Assembly (NCBI GenBank): GCA_036937835.1
Contig: CM072880.1
Span: 13,336,501-13,400,500 of the forward strand
Source: Pampus argenteus
Lineage: Eukaryota; Chordata; Actinopteri; Scombriformes; Stromateidae
Direction of reading: 5' to 3'
Length of the DNA stretch: 64,000 nt
Positions within the stretch are counted from its first letter, which is position 1, and each line of letters opens with the position of its first letter. Below are positions 49,201 to 62,002 of the stretch, in pieces. Under the pieces are notes generated by a model. That model saw only the letters and a list, made by a program, of their open reading frames with translations, did no database searches and was not told the origin of the DNA. Made by a program: the position numbers and the translations under genes.

Positions 49201-52200
49201 ATAGCAGCAGATCCTGAAATTAAATGCTAAACAGCCCAAAAAGGTCATTTTAATACATTAAAATACACAGGGGTTCATATGGCATTATCATTAACATTTC
49301 CATGTGTCATGTCATATATCAGAATACATAATCCAATGAATATCAATTTTAAAAACAAATCTTCATGTATCATGTAATTAGCATTTCCTTCCATTTTCCT
49401 GTTTAATTACCTTCGGCTCTCCCTGCCTGTATTCATTTCTCGAGTTATTGTGCTGCTTTGCAGTCTCCTGTCTACTCCTCCAGGTAAAAACCACAAACAA
49501 CAAGATGTCAGATGCTGATAAAAATCCAACTTCCCTGGAGCCCGCTCATAAAATATCCATGTCGATAGAAGCCCTCCGTCTCTCTGCCTCTCTCAGCATT
49601 TCCATTTCTCTGCCTCTCAGTGGCCTAAATTCAAACGGTCTACTAGATTACAAAGCACACCGAGCCCTCAGGCACCTGCTCCTCACACGTCAGAACAGTT
49701 GTACTGATGCTTTTTATCCACTGATCATCATTTTGTTAGAATCTGAGAGAGAATCTATTCTATTAGATTTTATAGCTGTTGTCAAGCTCTGTAGTTGTAG
49801 GGGTTTGCTGCATGGAGACAACTAAATGTAGCTGTAAGGGATATCACAGTTTTCTCATTAAAACTCATATCTCACAGTACATGCGCCCAAATAATAATAT
49901 GCTTTTCTTCTCTTGTGTAGTTATCCCCTCATAGTGTACATATATAATCTTTTTAGTTCTATATTTTGTATACCTTAGTCAACTTCCTTTTTTTTGTATT
50001 TGAAGCACTATAAATATTATAACAAATGTTAATTTTCAAAAGTTTGTCAAAAAAAAAAAAAAACTTCCCTGGGAACTTTTTCACAGACTCAACAGCAATC
50101 TGAATTCAGACCAGTTACAGTAGCCTAAAGATTTGAAGTCTGTCGTCTCAGATGACAAGTTTGACAAATAAATATGGTTTGCAGCTTTTTCCAGCAGGGG
50201 AATGTACTGCATATCTCACTTTTTATAATTCTGCCTGCCTCTGCACAGTGGCAGAACTGTCAGAACTGAGTGACTTAAAAAAAACCCTAAACATAATCCT
50301 AGAACAGTGTTGGAAAGTCATCTGCTAGATGATCATTAGCATCTAATTATCACACGGTAACGGTAGCTTGTGGTTTGGACAAACAGGCGAAGAGAAGGGA
50401 GTGAAATATTCTTTCATCCTATTTTGAAGCCTGGTTTGACTTGCCCACTAGCACAACTCAGGTAGCTAATTGGACAGGTCCTGCTGGGTTGGGCTTTGTG
50501 CCTGCAGGCAATGTTAACCCATCTCTGTTATGGCCCTAAGCCCGCCAACAGACCCACATATACACTCATCTGGCAGCAGGCAGCAAACACTGAAGAAAGC
50601 CTGCATGAAGAGAGAGCCGGACCACATGCTGAGTGTTATGAATGCAGCAGCTCAGAGGGAAAACTATACAAACAAGCACAACAAAGAATCCAGAGGCGCC
50701 GTGGTTGGCAAACAGTAGCCCTGTGCAACCAGATGAAGCCTGAATGGTTTAATGATGTGATTCTTGGGCCAATGCTACAGATGAGGTTTGGGACTGAGCA
50801 GAGTAACGACATATTAAATAACATACACAACTTTCTGGTTTCATGTCCATGTGTCCATTTCATGTGTTTGTGTTTCTTGTACATGTAGTATTCCTTATTC
50901 CAACAACAAATCACTAAGATTCACTTTCTGAACTATGTCTGAGATCATTGAGAATAATAGTGTATAGTAACTGTCTTTCTACTGTTCAGCTGCTCCATAT
51001 TAACAGTGCAGGACTATCCAGTTAGAGCAGATGGAGGGCAAAATGCAGCTGTCTCTCTTTAAACACAAAGATCTAAAATTAAACATCTATCAATTATCTT
51101 AATATAGGTAAATGGTTCTAAACCCATTTAAACTAATAGTTAGTGTGTGACACACCAATGAATGACCTTTGCCTGCATTAAATTCCTGAGTGTGTCATGT
51201 TGTTGGTTCCTTCTGCTGGACCGTCTGAGCAATACCTCACAAAAGAAGACATGGTGACTTTCTCCATCCCCAAAAGAGACATTTTCTTTCCTATCCTATG
51301 ATGTAATATCAGTGCTTCAATCTGTAGTCCCCTGTCTAAAGTTAGCAGCATCGGCTAGGCTAAGCCAATAACCGCAGGCCAACAGCCTGCTTTAATTACC
51401 GATGGCATGCCATACTCTGGGGGACTGGAAGAGGCAGGACATGTGCCAGGCTGTGTGTGTGGGTGTGTGTGTGTGTGTTGGGGGGTTGATTCTGTGTTCT
51501 GGCTCGTTTTAGCTGTAGAACACCTGTACATGGATAAAGACACAAGCACTGAGAAACCCACAGGCATAGTATTTCAGTGTAATCACTCTTCTGTCAATGT
51601 CTGGACACACCCGGCCTTATATATGCGGTTCACACATTTGTGCATCTGTCAGGAAACAGAGCAACCCAATACTAGGCCACCAGGCCAGACCTATTAACCC
51701 TGCACTTCCCAGTCTCCAGAGACGCACGTGTCAGCCAGGGCGACAAAGTGTGGAAAGAGATGTTTCTGGGCAGATGAGTGTGGAGGGAGAGAGAGTTTAT
51801 TTCCAACCGAACATAGCTGATTAAAGTTGGCAATCTTCCCACAAATACAATTGTATATAACATTTATTCTATTTACTATATACTAGACATGTCAATACTT
51901 CTATTGCTAGCAAGCGTAATGTGTTAGATGAAGGAGAAAGAAATGAAACACACCAAGTAATCACCAAAGTGAACCTAAAAACAATTGCACATCTTTAGGA
52001 CATTGTTTACTGAGTATTTCATGAACAGAAGAAAATGTGTTCCAAAAATAATTAAAGGCAACACAAAGATGGCAGCACATGACACTAGAGGATAAGGAAG
52101 CAACACTCCCTCCTTGTGTTAGCACTGAAACACACACACACGTACACACACATGCACCCACCAGCGTGACGATGGCACACTCAGCAGTGAGCTGTGCGGC

Positions 52201-53068
52201 GCTGAACAGCGTCCTGACAAAGCGATAGATCTGCTTCTGCTCAGGATCGTGTTTTTCGTAATCAGGAGGAACCTCAGACTTCTGCAGTAAACACAAGATA
52301 ACCACAAAACATTGTTAGAAAAAATGGAAACATAAGCTTTCACAATAGTTCTTAGAAAGCATCAGTGTTTTATTCCTTTTCAAATATGGAAGCGCCTGAG
52401 CTTTAGGCAAGGTGGTCGTGTACATTTTTTGGAATGAAACTGTACAATTGTCGAGTGGAAGAAATGAAGTGAAATCTGAATGGTCCAGGTGGCAGCTGAG
52501 ATTAACAGACAGATTTCCGCACTATTTGCTTTGTGCGATTTGTCGTGCTGATGAATCCTGACACCTCTGCGGCTTTCATGTAATAGAAACGTATCTTCAG
52601 TTAAGGCCTTACCGAGAGCGGATGCAGCTTCTCGTCGAAAATGTCTAACAACATTCTTTTTTCGACCTCTCTGGAATGACAAACAGGCAGAACATCAGTC
52701 TACATTATGACTTTAAAAAATGGCATATAAGACTATTAATAACTTCACCTCCATGAGACTTAGATGGGCATTAATCTATTCTTTATCGTACCTGTTCTTT
52801 ATGTGGTAGTATATTGCGAGCGCTACACTGTTGAGACAAAACAAAAAAGGACATTATAAACTACAGTAAAACATCTCTATTGTGAGATTAAATATTAGAT
52901 AATGAGTTACTTGAGACACTTATGAAGTTACCATTTGATGGTGTATTTGAGGTTGGGCTGACTGACAGTGCTGTCATCAAGGAATATCGTGGAGCATGAA
53001 CTGTACTTCCGTCTCACTGGGCCTGGATGATGCTGGAGGTGACACACAAACATAAAACACGCACACGC

Positions 53069-53112
<44 letters not shown>

Positions 53113-56100
53113 GTCAATCTCTATTTCTGTCATACTTGGACCGGCCAAAAGGTCTGCTAACAGGAAAGTAGGACACCTGTCGTTCCTCTGTCGGCGCCTG
53201 ACATGGTTGCATGCAGGAATGGCATTTATGGTGGAGTGCATCTTTACACGAACCCCAAACTTCCATTTAGGGAAAAAAAAACATTCTTGTGATCGGCTCA
53301 TTTTGTTTGAAATCTGTTTCTACTGGTGCATATCGGACCAGTGCAAGATCATTTAATTCCTCTTCATTATAAAAAGACTCAGAGTCTTTTCATCTAGAGG
53401 AATAATCTGCTCATTCAGTAGTGTTGATGAGATCATTCTTTATCTCCAGGAGTTGGGTAATTGCAATGTTCAAAATCTAAACAAACGAACTAACGGAGTG
53501 GTAGACAAAGATGAGCTGCACCATGTTATGAAATTGTTGCCACATCTAAATCATGACATCGAACACACACAACGCGCACACACGATGAATGAGACTATAG
53601 AGGGAGGCTTGAAAGAGGGAGGCACAATGATTAAAGTCAGATTACTTTTAAGGACTTTACCTTGTTCTCTGAAATGTGTGTGAACTTGTAAAAAAAATAT
53701 AACACATCAAAATTAGCATTTGCACATTTGCTCATGACAGTCACAAATGTATTATGCTACCAAATAACAGATTCAAATCTACTGACAGTTACACAATAAA
53801 ATTTCATGGTCGTGGTCTTTAGACTTTGCACGAGGTATTTTATTTTACTCACATGGTTGATGTAAAGGCTCTTCCTTTTTTCTCGAACTGAAAAGGAAGA
53901 TGGAGAGACAGGTGTCAGTGCTGGCAGGCAACACACGCTTCAAGCTCCGTATCAGTGCAATACCAAACCCTGACAGACAGGGAGCAGCATTTATCCAGGG
54001 TTCATAAGTTCCCCTTCATCATAGATTTTGAGGAAATATTGGGAGAACAGCCCTTTTTTTCTCTAACACACTACATCACACAAAGCAAAGCAGCATTTGT
54101 AATAGGAGAAAAGAACATTTCAAAGCCTGTAAATGGCTTTTACCTCCTGTTCAACTGCAAAAATGTGTCTTAACGTGTGGGAATGAGTACGTGCTAATCA
54201 ATTCATCTGTTTATCATATTGGCCTACATGAGTCCAAATTAAATCAATCATAGTGACCGTTTTATTCAAGTGGATATTGTCTTTAGAGCTAGTCTGGTTT
54301 TCATTTGTTTCTGTTCATTCAAATCTGGTCATTTGCAATGTTAATTCTGCTTAATGGACGTAATGATTTGTTAGTTTTATACTGTGGAGATCACTTCACC
54401 AAAGTGCAGCGTTGTGTCAGGTTAAATATGGTACAGCACACAAACGCACCTATGTGTAAGTGCTCATACGATGGTGTTTGTTTGTTTTTGTATCCGTATG
54501 TATGTATGTATGTATGTATGTATGTATGTATGTATGTATGTATGTATCTATATGTCTATATGTCCATTCTGATGTAGAAGAACACACAACAGAGAAAGAT
54601 TGCTGGCAAAGCAAACTGGAGCAGATGCACAGCACAGAGCATCACGCATTAGACACACACACGCACACGCGCGCATACGCGCGCACACACACGCACGCAC
54701 GCACACACGCACACACACACACACACACTAGACTATTTGTCATGACTGTGTGCGCTGCTATCTAGCGAAAAGCAAAAAGTCTCGTCATGTTACGTCATAA
54801 TTATGGCTGAATATATTAGCGCAAAAAACCTGAGTGGATTTTTAAAAATTCTAACAGTAACATCTGTCCAAACATCTGTCAATTCACAATCATTCACCGA
54901 CATGCACATAAACACAAACACACTGATATCAGCAGCGACGACACATGGCCTGCAAAAAACAGAAGACGAAATATATCAAGTACAAATGTACAATACGGCT
55001 CGAGACGACATAATGCCACCCGCCTGCTGACACCGGACACATTCATGCTTACCTCTCCTGTTGGGCACAGCAACTGAAAAAACACAAAGTCCAAGTTGTC
55101 TCTGTGGTTGTTTTTGGTATACATAGACATGCAAAGTGGACGTTGGTTCAATAAAGATTGTGTGAAGCATATAAATGAAATGTTATATTCACAGGTGTTA
55201 TTTGTTATAAGTGATGCTCAGCAGGCTAATGTTTTCAGCTTTAGGATCAGGTCTATGTATAATATGATGAGAAAATAGGCCAGTAGGCATTCACACACAA
55301 GCTTGATAAGGTTTTAAAAAAAAAGAGCCTCAGCACCTAATCAAATCAATACGCCAGCCTTCAGGCTACAAACTCTTTAGCTGAACCAGCTTTTCTACTG
55401 TGTGTGCAAATGGAACAATACTAAGCCTCTTATCATCACAGTGAAGAGATTATGTCTGAAAACTGAAAATGAATCACAAAAACACATCACAAACATCGTC
55501 ACGTTTTATTGAATAAAATATGATATTACTGACTGCTCGTCAGTAGAAACAAAAAAAAAAAAGATCAAAACACTTCCGTGTGACTCAAAAGTCTTCACTG
55601 GAGTCTGTAGCGCCTTTATGGTGGATGAAAGGTGTTGGTCAACTGTATTTTTGTGTAGCTCAATCGCTACACAGCGCATTCGCAAAATAGTTTTCCTATA
55701 AACGAAGCAGCGCACGTCGCCACTTGACTTGCATGAGCTTGAAAGTTAAAGATCCTTTAGAAATGATTTTACACAGGCTGCTTTATCGCTTGATGTGCAA
55801 CCTGCCACGCATGGCATAGCTGCTCTTTGAATGACCTGTAAACAAGTGGTCCATTTTAGTGGATCAATGGCAGATTTTACAAAGTGCAATGAGCGCACAA
55901 GGTGGTAAGTATCATGTTTAGTAGTTTCAGGGTCAAAGGAGAGAAATTAGTTTGGGGAAACGGACTGAGTGAGTTCTGTGCATTAAAATCTAAAAAACCT
56001 TTGATGGAACTATCTGAACACAGTGGTCGTGGGTTGGAAGCTTTGTGGAATAAACTATGAACACATTGTTCCTCTGCACACTTCAGATGGAATGCATGTG

Positions 56101-56317
56101 TTGGTCCTGAAGCCATCAGATACAAGCTAGAAGAATTTTATCAGGCAAAGAAGAATACCAGATCATAATCATCAATTTGCAAGCCAACGAGCATGACGTT
56201 CCTAAGATTCAAAGGTTTAAGAGAAATCCAAGCCGTGCTCACCGTCCGTCTGTGACTTGCTGAGGAAGATGGTGCTTGCCCGGGGATGATCTGAGGGATT
56301 GTACTCCATGGGCAGAT
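46241..56317 (-). CDS. ccny: Cyclin Y, nine coding exons, 5' incomplete
   Basis: A membrane-anchored cyclin that activates CDK14/CDK16 and supports phosphorylation of the Wnt co-receptor LRP6. Coding exons on minus: 56317-56243, 53887-53853, 53032-52932, 52827-52792, 52670-52613, 52281-52162, 49079-48913, 47177-47015 and 46357-46241. All have GT/AG ends and matching phases, giving 289 residues after a split Asp codon and ending in PAIIS and TAA. These align without gaps to human residues 53-341 as I remember them. Landmarks are [37 protein letters not shown] (14-3-3/CDK16-linked Ser100), the cyclin box from about [18 protein letters not shown] through [18 protein letters not shown], and RSVSADN near the end (Ser326). 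The first coding exon (Met-Gly myristoylation end, about 52 residues) was not found and should lie right of the window. The 55053-55073 microexon candidate would add seven residues between Asp76 and Val77. Confidence 0.95.
48914..52161. other. Introns and non-coding DNA within ccny (49.1-52.2 kb)
   Basis: Between the exons ending at 52162 and starting at 49079 lies a 3.1-kb intron. The 130-codon open frame on + at 50496-50888 has no recognisable domain and low-complexity ends, so I do not call it a gene. The intron left of 48913 (47178-48912) likewise holds only unsupported frames at 47479-47907 and 47884-48129. Confidence 0.6.
53059..53110. repeat. (CA)n tract, transcribed as (UG)n, near a ccny 3' splice site
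   Basis: About 25 dinucleotide units with CG interruptions at the left end. In the ccny transcript it is a UG repeat ending about 26 nt before the acceptor of the exon at 53032-52932. Confidence 0.95.
54497..54548. repeat. (TATG)n microsatellite in a ccny intron
   Basis: About 13 tetranucleotide units, in the intron between the exons at 56243 and 53887. Confidence 0.95.
54653..54728. repeat. Imperfect (CA)n tract in a ccny intron
   Basis: A CA-rich tract with frequent CG units (CGCGCG interruptions), about 330 nt downstream of the microexon candidate in the transcript. Confidence 0.93.
55053..55073 (-). other. Candidate 21-nt ccny cassette microexon
   Basis: On minus, a T-rich tract and TTTTTTCAG precede 55073, and GAGAG|GTAAGC follows 55053, both near-ideal splice signals. 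The 21-nt segment TTGCTGTGCCCAACAGGAGA+G is phase 1 at both ends. Between the flanking exons (ending GAC G and beginning TT CGA) it would add V-A-V-P-N-R-R without shifting frame. Skipping gives the standard 341-residue form. The insertion lies in the N-terminal regulatory region, upstream of the 14-3-3-linked Ser100. Splice signals and phase are seen directly; use in real transcripts is inferred. Confidence 0.55.
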
Positions 56318-59300
56318 CTAAAAAATGGAGGAAATAAAAAGGTAAGTCTCAAATGTGAATATATGTGTATACTGATTGTTTAGTAGATCAAGTCATGATG
56401 TTTTACCAGAATAACCACAGTATATGGTGGAATGTAAGCTTTTATTTTGAGCTTCAAAGTGTTTAAACATCTCTCTTGTAACGGACTTGGCTGCATGGAA
56501 AAACAATCTGTCAGTTGACAATAAAGCTGCACCAGCGCTGTGTAAACGGTGGTTTGTAAATCGATGCACTAAACAAACAGCAGAAAGGTATAGATTTGCT
56601 TTAGATCGTTGTCTGCACACACACACACACACACATTAGACAGAATTACATTATCCATTAATCTATTAAAATATTCTTTAATTAATTGTTTTGTATATAA
56701 CATTCAAGTTTCCAGAGACCAAAAACATAGATAACAAGATATTTTTATCTGTTTTGTCTAAAACCCAATTTACACTTACATCAAACTAAGAAAATCAGGA
56801 CACGTTCACATTTGATATAAATGATAAATGAGTCAAATTCTCACTTGGTCTTTAAATTAGAACACGCTATTGAGAGTTTTTACTGTTAAGTTAAAAAAGA
56901 AGAAATTTACAAAGAGCAGTTGTGAGCCTGCGGACATGATTTTCATAGCTGTGGTTGGTGAAACAGAGAACCACTGTTTGAACACTTTATTGCTATTATA
57001 CACTCAAGGTTGCATGGATTTTATGGTGCCCTGGTGAGCTGATTTAATATCCTGAACAAGCTCAGATGAAACATTTGTTGACATGATGTTATGATCATTA
57101 TCGTGTTCAGGTCCAGGTTATGCATTAACTGTAATCCTCTAAAATATCTCTCTAAAAAACTGAATGAAAGCAGATGAGGAAACTAAACTAAAGCTCAACG
57201 CAGACGAGCAGTGTGGGATGGTGACCCCATAAGCAGCTTCCTGGTTTCTTGGATGATAAAACAGGAAGGGCCAGAGAGGACCAACACCCAGATACACTAA
57301 TAGAGAGAGGTAAAAACAGATGCAGAGAGAGAATGATAATAATAAGAGAGAAAGGGGCAAATAATGAGAGTGAAGTGATATATGTGAAGGGAATGTAGAG
57401 GTAGGATGGAAACAGAAGGGATGAGGGCAGTTTGCAACCAGCTGCAGCGTGAAACTTCCTGGAAATGAGAGTTTAAATCTACCATTAAAACACATTATGT
57501 GCTGATACAGAGCATACCTGAGATCACAGAGCCTTTCAGTACACTGCATGCTACACACGCAAGCCACAGCTATTGTGTTCAAACTCTTTTGAACTACTGT
57601 CTTTTTGTGTTTGAGAGCCACTTGAAGAGCCTCACAGGACGCACAAACACACACACACAGCCGTGATGTAGGACTGATGTCGGAGTGACACACGATGCTG
57701 AATAAAAGATGGGTGTGTGGGAAGAAGAGCAGTGAAGGAGAACTGAAGGTGGGTTAATGATGCACGCACACACACACACATGCGCACACACACACACATC
57801 TGCAATACATAAGTCGCAAATAACGGCTGAAAGCTGAAATTTCTACAACTCTGAGAGGAAAATAGAGAAAAGAAAATCTGTTTTTTTTCTGGATTCCTCA
57901 CGATGTAACATTTCTTTAAGACAGGACGTTGACTATCCACAGATAGATATCCAGCCGGTAACCTCCATGATGGTGATGATGTCAGTGACCTCTGGTGTGG
58001 TTCCACCCTCCACACTTTTCTCCCTTGCTTCAACCTTGGGGTGGACGAAAGCACCCAACTTCCTGCGTTTCAGGAAGCGGAGAGGAAATGAAGTAGGGGG
58101 TGGCGGTTACACATTGTTAGGGAGGTATAAGCTGAACAAAGAGTGGAGGGAATAGGTCAATCTGTGGTTTTAAAGCAGATGTCAGATTTATACTCCTAGT
58201 GAATCCCTGAACACATGTGAGCATATCTATAGTATGTCAGGTCAATTTAATTTCTACAGTGCCAAATCACAGCACAAGTTGACACTTTTTTGCTTTCATT
58301 TTCAACCGCAAAAAAATTGTTGTCACTGGTTAACTTGTCATGAGGTTAGTTTCGAGACGCAAAACATCAGCCCAGAACAGAAGAGCCATTGCCCTGCTGA
58401 GAGGTACCAGCCTGCAGGGATCCAGATGGAGCAGCATGGTCAACAGCATGCTAACAGCTACGCCCACATGGTTGAGATAAGAAACACACAGCACGTCTTG
58501 TAATGGAGTGTTTGAGAAAAAGAGCAACATGTATCGGGTGTTATAAAGGAACATGGTGTTGCGTGGTTCTAGTTAGTGTCAAGCTGGATGTTATTTTTTT
58601 ACAGCTCAGCTAAAACTGTTTTGCTGCTATTTTAAAATCACGCAACCAGTATTTTACTAAACAGCTTCTTATGAGAAACAAACGCATGCTGTCTCTCAGT
58701 GCATGAAGTATCTTGGAACGCCACCCTGTTGTCTGGATTTACCTTCAGTGATTTGAGCTCTTGCCCTCCAATTTGGCTACTGTTTCACCTTGAATCTCAG
58801 TCAACTGCTTTCTGGTGTAAAACAGCTTCCTGAGTGCAGCTGAGAGCGGAAAAGCCAAACAAATGTCATCTGAAACTTATCACAGCGCAAACTTTATGAG
58901 GCGTGTGGTTTGGTCCTGATAACAGAGAGGTTACAGCTCACAGCGTGCTCAGTGGGCTCTGTTATGAATGAATAAGGTACAGCTGTAACATGGGACAGAG
59001 GGCAGTTAAGTGGCTCTCACCTTGGATAACAAGGGAACTCATTACTGGCACTGCTGTTGCATTAACCTGGTACTATGTGTGTGTTATTTGAGCTATGGCA
59101 TTTACCACTGTATTACTTTATGATGCCACTGCAGTGATTTTATTTGAGCAATGTGTGAGATAAGAGGGATCGGGCCAGATTTAAAGCTGCACTGGCGAGA
59201 TTTATGAGATGAGACTATCAGATTTATTACGTATATAAAACACCTTAATAGCATTATTTGTGTCAAAGATCTGTTTTCAAGGAGTAGATACAGTCATAAA

Positions 59301-60932
59301 ATCCTGTCTGATAAATCCAAACAAACGACCTCAATTCCTGCCACACACTTAGGACAGGTTTGAAAAGTTTCTAAAATTCATTATGGTTAGAGGGACCACA
59401 CCTGAACTCAACAGAAAACACATTCCCTCTCCCAGAAGATTTACGCAATAAGTGTGTGTTGTTAGTGTGTGTGAGATCTCTGATCTCGATCATCACATCA
59501 AAAAATTCTATCTTAAAAAAAAGTTTGTGGTGACATTTTTGTTCACTTTCAGTCGGTTCAACACATATATAGCGTGGGATACCATGCTTCAACACATATA
59601 TGTCTCCAGCTGAAGCATGTGTGTACAAGATTACAAAAAACTGATCTCAGTTCAAGCTGTAAAAAAAATAAAGTGTCAGTATTCATGAAAAAAAAAGAAT
59701 CTAACAGTATCAATAGTGCGCTCATATAAATCTTAAACATCTGTGCTGCTTTTGCTATAAGCCTGACTGTGTTTTGAGATACCGTTTACATACATGCACA
59801 CACACTCAGTGCACACGTCAGGTAGGTGAAATCTTTACATATGATGTACCAAACACACGCCACACCTCCTATCCGCCTGCGCAGCCACATCCTGTTCTGT
59901 AAGGGGAAGACATCCTGGAATTACACGAGGAAAACCCTGACGAGGAATAACAATAAAGTATAGCCTCACACTCCGCTGTGTTGGAGGACTACATTAAAAC
60001 ATCCGCCCAGCCCAAAACCTCCAATGTGTTACAGTCACATCCACTGGCAGCGAATGATTATCCAGGCTATGTTAACTATAACATCATTGATGACATTATA
60101 TCTTCATGTTGCCTCACCTAAATGTCTGCTGATGTACAGTAGCACCATGGTGACTCAGGCCGTGTAAGCATGAATATTTGCTGTCCTCAACATTAACAGT
60201 GTGGTGTGTTTTCCTATGGCAGAAACAACAGTTTGTTTGGGAAATGATTGATTAAAACGATTTCCTTGCTGTATCTTTATCTTTTTTAACATCTGCCAGC
60301 ATAATTTGCAGTGCGCTGACATGTATCCACCCTCAAAACAACAGATGTGGTTTGTGCGCAAAGATGTCTTTATGTTTCGTGTGTAAGACAAGGAGTGAGA
60401 AACAGAAAGCAGCGAGTGAGAGAAAGAAAGAGCTAAAACAGAGGGATGTCAGGGGTTTGACAGTCCATGGACGGGGAGAGGACTCATTTACTCTGCACCC
60501 AACTGATAGCCATGAAGCCACCCTCCCACTTTCTCTCCCCTCCCATCCCTGCATCCTCTGCTCGCTGTAACTAGGCAACGCTGGCTTAAAACGATTTAGA
60601 TAGTAAAGGCAGACCCATCAAAGGCAAAGACAGACAGCCAGGCTTCACTGTCTTTTCCCTCTTTTCTTTTGCACTATTCCTCTGCTTCTGCCACCTGCAT
60701 GTACACTACACTGTACTAATTGCTGCTGAGTCTTATTAAGCCTGATAATGTGTAAAGAAAAACACTGCATTGTCCTTTTATACCGTGTGCACACCTTCAG
60801 TCATTGCCTCACTAATGGAAGTCGGTCTTTTCAGGTCGATTGAGTAAAAAGGTTCAAGTAGCATGTCCAATTTTACAGTTTGAATAAGAAGGAACCAAAG
60901 AAAAAACAAGCAAACGGTTGAGTGTGTAATTA

Positions 60933-60934
<2 letters not shown>

Positions 60935-60969
<35 letters not shown>
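60935..60969. repeat. (AC)n microsatellite
   Basis: About 17 uninterrupted units. Confidence 0.95.
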
Positions 60970-60972
<3 letters not shown>

Positions 60973-61792
60973 GAGACGTGTGACTGTGGTCACAAGTACT
61001 GTCAGGGAATCCATCAGTACAGACACACTGGGGGACAGCAATTATGACACAAAGGCTGGATAGACAGCAGGGTCCTGTGAGCGATGACACATGGGAGCGA
61101 AATAGCCAATTAGGGGCAAGATCACTAAGAGGATTTAAAAATAAAGAAATAAAGTAGGAACACAGGAGTGATGGGTCATAAAAAAACAAACATTTGAATA
61201 CTCACTCACACACACAGGTAGGAACGCTGACCGATGTTGTTAAGTTTGTCTTTAAAATAACATGTATGGTACAAATTTACATGGCACATACACACATGTG
61301 CTTCCATCCTGGGATCAGAGGAAATGCGATAAAAAAATTATAACACACATTTGTAATATATATAATGTAACGCTTAAAAAGGCAATATGACCTCCCGAGT
61401 TCCTCTCCTGCCACTGACCATCTGTTGCTGCAGAACATGATCCATGCACCGCTAGCGGGGATCGACATCAGTTATGTCTGAAAATATCACTGAGTCTGCA
61501 GGGAGCGAGGTAGACAGACATGCTGGAGTTCAATGATGCTGTAGGTTAATGCACATTAGCATCCCATCACATCTCAATACAATAATGTAATGCGAAGGAA
61601 TTAAACCAAGACAAATGGTGCTATCCTTCAATCACTTTCATTCCAGTACAGCTCTTCCCTAGGAGATGAAAAAAGTGCTTTTTGACCTTAAAGGTTAGAC
61701 ACACAAATATTAGAGAAGTGTTTGCCAGTGAAAGCTGTTCAACTGTGACCATCCTATATCGTCCCCCTCACAACTACTCATTTAATCCAAAC

Positions 61793-61826
<34 letters not shown>

Positions 61827-61977
61827 CTGTATGTGAGGCTCATCCGGTGTCAAGCTGTGGAAGGAGCCGAGGATGACAGGAAGGCCATCTGTGCCAGGCT
61901 CTGTCATACACTGTCTGTGTTGACATTTCCACACAACACATACGCAAATGCTGGCATGCACGCACACGCACGAGCGC

Positions 61978-62002
61978 ACACACACACACACACACACACA
62001 CA
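61978..62002. repeat. (AC)n microsatellite
   Basis: About 12 uninterrupted units, preceded by CG-interrupted CA sequence. Confidence 0.94.

Noticed and set aside
50496..50888. 130-codon open frame on + within a ccny intron
   Set aside because: No recognisable family, antisense to ccny, low-information end; nothing beyond length supports it.
54497..54728. Tandem repeats as a possible CRISPR-like or satellite array
   Set aside because: Units are 2 and 4 bp microsatellites without spacers; the genome is a vertebrate.
60567..60579. RFX X-box-like word GTAACTAGGCAAC
   Set aside because: One half-site is imperfect and there is no gene start next to it; one chance match in 64 kb is expected.
60778..60900. 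Protein-like minus frame (LDMLLEPFYSIDLKRPTSIS...) as a possible ccny exon
   Set aside because: Does not match cyclin Y residues 1-52, phases do not fit, and its stop comes before any good donor.
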